A stretch of 6,071 bases of DNA, taken from positions 1-6,071 of the forward strand of contig JAUQXU010000267.1 in the NCBI GenBank assembly GCA_030837935.1, given 5' to 3'. The translations under genes and the position numbers were made by a program. Below the pieces are notes generated by a model that was not told the DNA's origin, searched no databases, and saw only the letters and a program-made list of their open reading frames with translations. Numbering within the stretch: the stretch's first letter is position 1; each line of letters starts with the position of its first letter. Shown here piece by piece: positions 1 through 5,413 of this stretch. The DNA is from Candidatus Brocadia sp. GTDB taxonomy: Bacteria > Planctomycetota > Brocadiia > Brocadiales > Brocadiaceae.

Positions 1-899
1 TTGGCGTCTGCGCTCCACTCCTGCCGTACAACGGCATTGCTCCCCTTAAACAAAAGGCTTTCTGGCAGGACTTGCGCATCTTTGGGGAAAAGCATACCGT
101 ATTCCGAAAGAAGGCTTTTTCTGCATTCTCTGAACGGGGAGGATACCCGGTCGCACAGGCCAATGCCCATGTGCCTTGGGAAAGGGTCGCAGACCAGTTG
201 AGTGAGACCGTAATTCGCCGCGCAATTCAACATGATCTGCGCATGGGACCGAAGGGTAAAAAGCGAGATGAGCAATTACTCGAAGAGGTTTTTCGTCTTG
301 CGTGCCGTTATATCGGACAGTCGCCAACCCAGGCCTTTTATCTGGACGAAATCAAGCGCGCAATGCACGCCAACATTGGCTGGCAACGTATCCTGGCGTA
401 TCTGAGATTTTTAGACGGCACACTCTTACTAAGGCTCATAGAGCCGTTAGAACTTCGGCTGAAGCGGAGGCGTGGCGCATCAAAACTCTGCTTGTGCGAT
501 CATGCCCTTCGCGCCGCATGGTTACAGGAAGTAGCGCCTATAGACCCGGACGCATTGGAAGAACAGCCGCATCTTTCCGATCTGGCAGGCCGGATTGCAG
601 AAAGTGCCGCGGGTTACTTTCTCAGCACTATTATTGGGCTTGGCGTCGCTCATTTCCCGGAGCGCAACGCCGAACCGGAAGTGGATTTTGTATTGACGGT
701 CGGCGATCAGCGCATACCGGTTGAAATCAAGTACAGGCGCAGGATTGACTACAAGGATACGATAGGACTCAGGGCATTCATAGAAAAAGCCCACTATAAT
801 GCGCCGTTCGGTATCCTCGTAACACAAATGGACGAACCGGGAAGCGATGATCCTCGTATTATTTCGATGCCTCTCTCAACAATTCTCATGCTGCGATAA
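1..899 (+). CDS. AAA_14/DUF4143-type ATPase, C-terminal part (5' end outside window)
   Basis: The frame is open from base 3 to the TAA at 897-899, giving 298 visible residues, so the gene begins upstream of the window. A TTG at 72 could be read as a start, but the codons before it continue the same protein-like sequence. The visible part resembles the second half of AAA_14/DUF4143 ATPases. It has an ERGGYP motif (about residues 47-52), which matches the GG(Y/F)P element that follows the ATPase core. A helical, winged-helix-like middle follows, with a stretch ending in LLLRLIEPL. The C-terminal domain carries EPEVDFVL and VEIKYR, and its E225, D228, E241 and K243 (counted from base 3) form a PD-(D/E)xK-like set. 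The Walker A and B motifs should lie before base 1. Proteins of this family are cytoplasmic and mostly uncharacterised. The downstream restriction gene starts 14 bases after this stop, which suggests one transcript. The family assignment is from recognition of motifs; the role in restriction is unknown. Confidence 0.8.
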   Translation, partial: GVCAPLLPYNGIAPLKQKAFWQDLRIFGEKHTVFRKKAFSAFSERGGYPVAQANAHVPWERVADQLSETVIRRAIQHDLRMGPKGKKRDEQLLEEVFRLACRYIGQSPTQAFYLDEIKRAMHANIGWQRILAYLRFLDGTLLLRLIEPLELRLKRRRGASKLCLCDHALRAAWLQEVAPIDPDALEEQPHLSDLAGRIAESAAGYFLSTIIGLGVAHFPERNAEPEVDFVLTVGDQRIPVEIKYRRRIDYKDTIGLRAFIEKAHYNAPFGILVTQMDEPGSDDPRIISMPLSTILMLR

Positions 900-901
900 T
901 A

Positions 902-907
902 GCGAGG
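902..907 (+). promoter_or_regulatory. Ribosome-binding site of the restriction gene
   Basis: GCGAGG, followed by T, lies 6 bases before the ATG at 914 and inside the 14-base gap after the ATPase stop. It is a good Shine-Dalgarno match at normal spacing. It fixes the ATG at 914 as the start and supports co-translation with the upstream gene. Confidence 0.6.
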
Positions 908-913
908 TAGCTG

Positions 914-2056
914 ATGAATAATTTTGAAGTCGAAGAACCCATTTTAAATACACCTTACGAAGAGCCTGCCCTGCATTGGATGATTGAGGAAGGACGTCCG
1001 CCGGAGAAAAAACAAGGGCGCCGTCAGGCAGGGTATTTTTACCGTGATCCAAAGGCACCGGTAACTTCGGATGAGCACGAGGCACGGGGACAATGGGTTC
1101 CTCTTGAACGTGTAAACCTGATTCGTGAACGTATGAGAGATTGGCAACAACAGCATTATATTGGTGCGACAAGAATGACCCTTGAGCTTTTAAACTATTG
1201 GAGGCGTGAGGGGAGGCAGCACAGGCTTTTCTTTGCGCAGTTAGAGGCCGTAGAAACAATAATCTTCCTGCATGAGGCCCGTACCGATTTTCTCCAGGGT
1301 ATTGATATACCGATTGACGAAATAAGCGATGACAGAAGGGCAAATGGTTATAATGCCTTCAAACGGTATGCCTGTAAGATGGCCACTGGTTCTGGAAAAA
1401 CAACCGTAATGGGGATGTTGGCTGCATGGAGTATTCTGAATAAGGTACAGGACAGAAACGATAAAAGATTCTCAGATGTTGTGCTTGTGGTATGTCCTAA
1501 TATTACGATACGGGATCGCTTGCAGGAACTTGGCCCGGAAAGAGGCGAAGCAAGCCTTTACCGCACCCGTGATCTTGTTCCACTGCACCTCATGTCTGAC
1601 CTGATAAAGGGTCGGGTACTTATGACCAACTGGCATGTGTTTGAACCGCAGGGTATCCAGGTTGGCGGGGTGAGCGCTAAGGTTAGTAAAGCAGGTATGC
1701 CTGTGCGGATTAAAGAGACGATAACCATAGGGGCAAAGACGACTACTGCACGTGGTAGACGCTACCTGACACCTGATGAATTAGATCGCCAAATAGCTGC
1801 AGGCTTGATTTCAATTTTGAGCGAAGAGCGGGACAAACAGGGAAATCTTAAGAAGGTGTCTGTAGAGTCTGTTAAATATGTTGAGAGTGATACCGCGATG
1901 GTAAACCGTGTCCTCGGTAAAGAAATTGGTGGGAAGCAGAATATTCTCGTGTTCAATGATGAGGCACACCACGCTTATCGCATACGGAAACCTGAGGCAG
2001 ATGAAACCGAGGGTGATGTTTTTGGTGAAGAAGAAGAGGGTGAGGAGTTTTTTTAG
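914..2056 (+). CDS. Type III restriction-like (Res) helicase-nuclease, N-terminal piece, ended by an in-frame amber stop
   Basis: This 380-residue piece is the front third of a large DEAD/DEAH-superfamily restriction endonuclease, most like the BPTD_3080-type proteins. Residues 1 to about 150 are a family-specific N-terminal region. Motif I (Walker A, ATGSGKTT) is at residues 157-164. Motif II is D349-E350-A351-H352 followed by H353, preceded by the hydrophobic strand ILVF. After these comes a strongly acidic linker ending GEEFF, and then TAG at codon 381. The next codons, in the same frame, read EATVWVDGLDRIHK and run straight into the remainder of the helicase (2099-4042). The stop therefore falls inside one gene that would otherwise encode 1042 residues. 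On its own this piece could bind ATP but lacks motifs III-VI and the nuclease. The intact enzyme is expected to translocate on or unwind DNA using ATP and to cut it. The gene is probably disabled, or is expressed as a split or readthrough product. Confidence 0.88.
   Translation: MNNFEVEEPILNTPYEEPALHWMIEEGRPPEKKQGRRQAGYFYRDPKAPVTSDEHEARGQWVPLERVNLIRERMRDWQQQHYIGATRMTLELLNYWRREGRQHRLFFAQLEAVETIIFLHEARTDFLQGIDIPIDEISDDRRANGYNAFKRYACKMATGSGKTTVMGMLAAWSILNKVQDRNDKRFSDVVLVVCPNITIRDRLQELGPERGEASLYRTRDLVPLHLMSDLIKGRVLMTNWHVFEPQGIQVGGVSAKVSKAGMPVRIKETITIGAKTTTARGRRYLTPDELDRQIAAGLISILSEERDKQGNLKKVSVESVKYVESDTAMVNRVLGKEIGGKQNILVFNDEAHHAYRIRKPEADETEGDVFGEEEEGEEFF
2054..2056 (+). other. Premature in-frame TAG within the restriction gene
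   Basis: The TAG directly follows a run of seven T (2048-2054). Upstream (from 914) and downstream (to 4042) share the same reading frame, since 914 and 2099 are both in frame 2. Codons 2057-2098 are free of stops and give family-like protein. A single base change would restore a sense codon, for example AAG (Lys), GAG (Glu) or CAG (Gln). The stop lies in an acidic linker between motif II and motif III. A sequencing error is possible next to the homopolymer, but it would have to be a substitution and not a one-base indel. Confidence 0.85.
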
Positions 2057-2098
2057 GAGGCAACGGTCTGGGTTGATGGTCTGGATAGAATACACAAG

Positions 2099-4042
2099 AT
2101 GAGAGGCATTAATTTCTGTGTTGACCTTTCTGCAACCCCGTATTATTTAGGCCGTGTCGGTCAGGAGACAAACCGTACATTCCCATGGGTCGTGAGTGAT
2201 TTTGGTCTTATTGACGCAATTGAATCCGGATTGGTAAAAATCCCCCAACTAGCCGTGCGAGATACTACGGGTGCAGAAATTCCCGGATACTTTAATATCT
2301 GGCACTGGATTCTTCCAAAACTTACGCCTGCTGAACGTGGAGGGAAAAGAGGCATCCCAAAACCAGAAGCCATACTTAAATGGGCATACACACCGATTGC
2401 CATGCTAGCAGGACTCTGGGAAGAGCTAAGGCAGGAATGGATGACAAACAGTCAAGACCCGCGCCCTCCTGTTTTTATTCTTGTCTGTAAAAATACCAAA
2501 ATAGCAAAGGTGATGTATGAATGGATTGCTGAGGATAAACCGCCGACGGGTATACCTTCGGCTGGAATCAATGGGCTTCCTAATCGAGATGGGAATATAT
2601 ACACTATCAGGGTAGATTCAAAAGTGGTTCATGAGACGGACATAGAAGGGCCCAAAAGCGATGAATCTCGCTGGATGAGAGTTACCCTTGATACCGTGGG
2701 TAAAACTGATTGGACGAGGGATCGTCAGGGACGGGCGATCTATCCTGAAGGATTTGAGGAGCTGGTAAAGAAACTCGGTCGGCCGCTTCACCCGCCAGGC
2801 AGGGATGTGCGTTGCATAGTAAGTGTTGGGATGCTTACCGAGGGTTGGGACTGTAACACGGTTACCCATATTGTAGGGCTAAGGCCATTTATGTCCCAGC
2901 TCTTATGTGAACAGGTAGTGGGACGGGGACTAAGACGTTCAAATTACGAAGTTGGAGAATACGGAAAACTCTCTGAAGAGGTTGCCAAAGTATTCGGTGT
3001 CCCTTTTGAAGTAATTCCCTTTAAGCAGAATAAGACAGGTTCTAATCCACCAGTAAAACGCCACCATATCACAGCAGTACCGAGAAAGGTTCAGTATGAG
3101 ATAAAATTCCCCCGTGTTGAAGGCTATCAGCAGGCGATCCGCAATCGTATTACGGTGGACTGGAATGCCGTTGCACAATTGCATCTCGACCCGATGAACA
3201 TTCCACCAGAAGTGGATATGAAAGCAGGGCTTCCCAATAATCAGGGTCGTTACTCGCTTACTGGGCCGGGAAGGATTGAAAGCGTGGATTTGAATCCGTA
3301 TCGTTCGGGTCGCCGGTTTCAGGAGCTGGTTTTTGAAATGGCACGTGATCTGACCAGAAATTATATCAAGCAGCCGGACTGTACGGTTCCTGCACATATC
3401 CTGTTTCCACAAGTGGCAAAAATTGTAGAACACTATTTAAAGGAAATTGTCCAGCCCATTTCTCCCGCAAATATTCTTGATGTATTCCTGTCTCCTTATT
3501 ATGGATGGGTAATTGAACGATTAGTTGGAGCAATACAACCTGATAAGTCCATGGGAGAGGCGCCAGAGATACCACGCTACGAAACAAGCCGTGGGCCAGG
3601 CTCTACGGCAGAGGTGGATTTTTGGACAAGCAGGGATGTCCGCGAAGTTATCCATAGCCATTTAAATTACGTTATTGCTGATACAAACAAATGGGAACAG
3701 GCCGCGGCATATGTTATTGATAACCATGAAATGGCCGATGCCTTTGTGAAAAATGCCGGGCTTGGTTTTGCTATTCCGTATTTGCACAATGGTCAACCGC
3801 ATGACTATATGCCCGATTTTATCATCCGCTTGAAATGTGAACCCCCTATTCAACTTATCTTAGAAACAAAAGGATTTGACGAACTCGCAGAAATAAAGTC
3901 ACAGGCTGCAAAAAGATGGGTGGATGCTGTGAATGCCGAGGGTAGCTATGGAATATGGAAGTATGCAGTTGCCAGAAAACCTGAAGAAGTAGGGAAAAGG
4001 ATAGAGGAGGCTGCAAATGATATATTTATGAAGAAAATATGA
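2099..4042 (+). CDS. Type III restriction-like (Res) helicase-nuclease, C-terminal piece
   Basis: This is the rest of the split restriction enzyme, 647 residues if translation restarts at ATG 2099. In full-length numbering the frame continues from codon 382. Motif III is SATPYY at 406-411. The T642-E-G-W-D646 segment corresponds to motif V, and Q667-VVGRGLRR675 is motif VI with its arginine fingers. A C-terminal PD-(D/E)xK nuclease carries P967-D968 in MPDFII, then E984-T-K986-G in LETKGFD. No further breaks are seen up to the TGA at 4040-4042, so every catalytic motif except I and II lies in this piece. No good ribosome-binding site stands at normal distance before ATG 2099; the nearest purine-rich match, AGGAGG, is 38 bases away at the stop. 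Separate translation is therefore likely weak unless coupled to termination upstream. Enzymes of this kind usually depend on a partner adenine methyltransferase to protect host DNA, and none is visible here. Confidence 0.88.
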   Translation: MRGINFCVDLSATPYYLGRVGQETNRTFPWVVSDFGLIDAIESGLVKIPQLAVRDTTGAEIPGYFNIWHWILPKLTPAERGGKRGIPKPEAILKWAYTPIAMLAGLWEELRQEWMTNSQDPRPPVFILVCKNTKIAKVMYEWIAEDKPPTGIPSAGINGLPNRDGNIYTIRVDSKVVHETDIEGPKSDESRWMRVTLDTVGKTDWTRDRQGRAIYPEGFEELVKKLGRPLHPPGRDVRCIVSVGMLTEGWDCNTVTHIVGLRPFMSQLLCEQVVGRGLRRSNYEVGEYGKLSEEVAKVFGVPFEVIPFKQNKTGSNPPVKRHHITAVPRKVQYEIKFPRVEGYQQAIRNRITVDWNAVAQLHLDPMNIPPEVDMKAGLPNNQGRYSLTGPGRIESVDLNPYRSGRRFQELVFEMARDLTRNYIKQPDCTVPAHILFPQVAKIVEHYLKEIVQPISPANILDVFLSPYYGWVIERLVGAIQPDKSMGEAPEIPRYETSRGPGSTAEVDFWTSRDVREVIHSHLNYVIADTNKWEQAAAYVIDNHEMADAFVKNAGLGFAIPYLHNGQPHDYMPDFIIRLKCEPPIQLILETKGFDELAEIKSQAAKRWVDAVNAEGSYGIWKYAVARKPEEVGKRIEEAANDIFMKKI

Positions 4043-4081
4043 AATAGTGCTTCATTTTAATTAATACGGTTGGGGTTTTTA

Positions 4082-4531
4082 ATGTCAAATTATCAAGAGC
4101 TAATAAATTTAATCTTACGCCCTTATGAATCAAAAGAGCATGATTTTAAAGGACCAATGGCATGGAACGGAAATGCTAAAAAGGCATGTTGTGAGATCGT
4201 AAAAGATATTCTAGCCATAGCAAATACAAAAGGTGGATTTATAGTAATAGGTATGGATGAAGAACTAATTACAGCACGGTTCAGAGTGACAGGAACTGAT
4301 AACAGATTGTTGGTATCTTATGATACATCACGTGAATTAAGTATGGCCTACATTGCAATGATTCCAGAGATTGTTGAAGAAAGAACTTACAGTCTCAACG
4401 AATGGAAGGCGGGAATAGTCGATTTGTCTGTTGATGTTATTAAATCTATCTGTCTTAAATTCAACTGGGATAATCCAAGTGTTTCTGTTTTTAAGAAGGA
4501 CGTAGAAAAGCTATTCAGTAGAAAATTGTAG
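4082..4531 (+). CDS. AlbA_2/Schlafen-like ATP-binding domain protein, short and possibly truncated or chimeric
   Basis: The product has 149 residues from ATG 4082. A TTG 12 bases earlier (4070) is a less likely start, because it overlaps the GGTTGGGG stretch that could serve as a weak ribosome-binding site. Residues 16-60 show the AlbA_2 pattern: E19-x-D-F-K23-G-P, then DILAIANTKGG (42-52), then IVIGMDE (54-60). A segment FRVTGT...LLVSYDTSR (about 67-85) matches the usual continuation. After about residue 97 the sequence (from IPEIVEERTYS onward) no longer resembles the domain and ends in a basic/hydrophobic helical tail, SVFKKDVEKLFSRKL. Full-length relatives are usually longer and often carry extra C-terminal domains. 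The gene is AT-richer than the restriction gene 39 bases upstream, which suggests separate acquisition. Members occur in defence islands, but the function of this one is unknown. It may be a remnant. Confidence 0.65.
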   Translation: MSNYQELINLILRPYESKEHDFKGPMAWNGNAKKACCEIVKDILAIANTKGGFIVIGMDEELITARFRVTGTDNRLLVSYDTSRELSMAYIAMIPEIVEERTYSLNEWKAGIVDLSVDVIKSICLKFNWDNPSVSVFKKDVEKLFSRKL

Positions 4532-4577
4532 AGAGTTATATAACAAAATGCCTTTATACTATACACATTAAGGGTCA

Positions 4578-4583
4578 TATAAT
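4578..4583 (+). promoter_or_regulatory. Candidate -10 element (TATAAT) for the two-component operon
   Basis: A perfect TATAAT lies in the AT-rich gap between the AlbA_2 gene and the response regulator. At 16 to 18 bases upstream there is no good -35 hexamer (TTATAC/TATACT), and no TGn extension precedes it. It could be an activator-dependent promoter, as is typical of Pho-type operons, or simply a product of AT richness. Confidence 0.3.
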
Positions 4584-4592
4584 TAGGAAAGT

Positions 4593-4630
4593 AATATTTC
4601 AATAAAATATTAGCACCTTGACAAAATATT
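4593..4630 (+). repeat. AT-rich inverted and direct repeat cluster upstream of the response regulator
   Basis: AATATTT (4593-4599) and AAATATT (4605-4611) form a 7-bp inverted repeat with a 5-base loop. AAAATATT occurs at 4604-4611 and again at 4623-4630, 19 bases apart. With no GC pairs and no following T-run it is not a convincing terminator. It could be an operator for the downstream regulator, but the spacing does not match the 11-base period of classic Pho boxes. Confidence 0.25.
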
Positions 4631-4640
4631 GAGGGGCATT

Positions 4641-4751
4641 TTGGAAGACGTGGAATTTTTGCACCAAGAAGCAGAAAAGCGCATTGAGCAGATTGTTGCT
4701 GGATTGAGGTATAAGATAATCCGATGTCAAAAGAAAAAATCCTTGTTGTAG
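4641..4751 (+). CDS. Possible small ORF or gene remnant overlapping the response-regulator start
   Basis: A 36-residue frame runs from TTG 4641 to TAG 4749-4751; the frame is open back to 4614. GAGGGG (4631-4636) lies 4 bases before the TTG. The peptide is rich in Glu, Lys, Gln and Leu, looks helical (EFLHQEAEKRIEQIV, then AGLRYKIIR), and overlaps the first 28 bases of the response-regulator gene in another frame. It could be a translated leader peptide coupled to the regulator, or the surviving end of a deleted gene. No family is recognised and chance is not excluded. Confidence 0.22.
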   Translation: MEDVEFLHQEAEKRIEQIVAGLRYKIIRCQKKKSLL

Positions 4752-5410
4752 ATGATGAGCAAGACCTTGTAAAATTAATCCGTTATCACCTTGAAAAAGA
4801 CGGTTATAAAGTAATAACCGCCTATAACGGTGAAGATGCGTTATTCTTGACCAGAAAAGAAAGGCCGGAGCTTATTATATTAGACCTCATGTTGCCCGGG
4901 ATTGACGGTCTGGAGGTATGCAGAAAATTAAAGGCAGACCAGGAGTTCGCTCACACGGCAATTATCATGTTAACGGCAAAAGGGGAGGAGGCTGACATAA
5001 CGATGGGGTTAAAACTGGGCGCCGACGACTATATGACAAAACCCTTTAGCCCAAAAGAACTCGTAGCGCGTGTGCAGGCGGTCCTCAGACGAACACAAGG
5101 CGTTGCGACAACAAAAGACTCTATTGAAATAGATGGACTCCTTACGATCGATTTATATAAACATGAGGTAACCATACAGGACAAAGCCATCCCGTTGACC
5201 CTCACAGAATTCAAGCTTCTACATCAACTTGCCAGCAAACCGGGACGTGTATTTACCCGAGATCAATTACTTGATGCAATTTCCGGATCTGAAACCTTTG
5301 TCATCGACCGGACGATAGATGTACACATCGCCTCCCTCAGAAAAAAACTAAAGGCCTTCGCTAATCACATAATCACGATACGGGGAATTGGTTATAAATT
5401 TAAGGAATAA
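4724..5410 (+). CDS. OmpR/PhoB-family response regulator
   Basis: The gene encodes 228 residues, the normal length for this family. The receiver domain (about 1-120) has the acidic pocket D10-D11, the phospho-acceptor D54 in LILDLMLPGIDG, T84 in MLTAKG, and K106 in the DDYMTKPF signature. A winged-helix DNA-binding domain follows (about 128-228), with LTLTEFKLL, the segment GRVFTRDQLL, and the closing RTIDVHIASLRKKL and IRGIGYKF motifs. It is a cytoplasmic transcription factor activated by phosphorylation from its partner kinase, which starts 3 bases after the stop. The closest resemblance is to PhoB/PhoP-type regulators of phosphate response, but the target genes cannot be told from sequence, so no symbol is given. 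A GAGGT (4706-4710) stands 13 bases before ATG 4724, a little far for a ribosome-binding site. The start is nevertheless supported by the canonical KILVVDDE beginning. Confidence 0.95.
   Translation: MSKEKILVVDDEQDLVKLIRYHLEKDGYKVITAYNGEDALFLTRKERPELIILDLMLPGIDGLEVCRKLKADQEFAHTAIIMLTAKGEEADITMGLKLGADDYMTKPFSPKELVARVQAVLRRTQGVATTKDSIEIDGLLTIDLYKHEVTIQDKAIPLTLTEFKLLHQLASKPGRVFTRDQLLDAISGSETFVIDRTIDVHIASLRKKLKAFANHIITIRGIGYKFKE
5402..5406 (+). promoter_or_regulatory. Ribosome-binding site of the histidine kinase
   Basis: AAGGA lies within the last codons of the response regulator, 7 bases before ATG 5414. It supports that start and translational linkage of the two genes. Confidence 0.55.
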
Positions 5411-5413
5411 TTC

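Noticed and set aside
72..899. TTG 72 as the true start of the first gene
   Set aside because: The same frame is open and protein-like back to base 3, and the visible part is only the second half of the family's usual architecture, so the real start is upstream of the window.
876..1343. Minus-strand open frame of 155 codons opposite the restriction gene start
   Set aside because: It overlaps strongly supported + strand coding sequence, resembles no family, and looks like a shadow frame; the other minus-strand frames are the same.
2054..2056. TAG read as pyrrolysine
   Set aside because: The enzyme family is not known to use pyrrolysine, the position is in an acidic linker and not an active site, and no pyrrolysine tRNA is visible in the window. 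Whole-genome data would be needed to exclude it.
2048..2102. A frameshift at the seven-T run as the cause of the split restriction gene
   Set aside because: The two halves are in the same frame. Shifting by one base either way leads to stops at 2074-2076 (-1) or 2100-2102 (+1) and loses the family sequence, so a single indel or ribosomal slip does not explain it.
4043..4081. Terminator between the restriction gene and the AlbA_2-like gene
   Set aside because: The sequence has a T-run (4076-4080) but no GC-rich stem before it, so an intrinsic terminator is not supported.
4618..4646. TTGACA at 4618-4623 as a -35 element
   Set aside because: The hexamer is perfect, but 17 bases further the sequence is TTGGAA, and no -10-like hexamer occurs at 16-19 bases.
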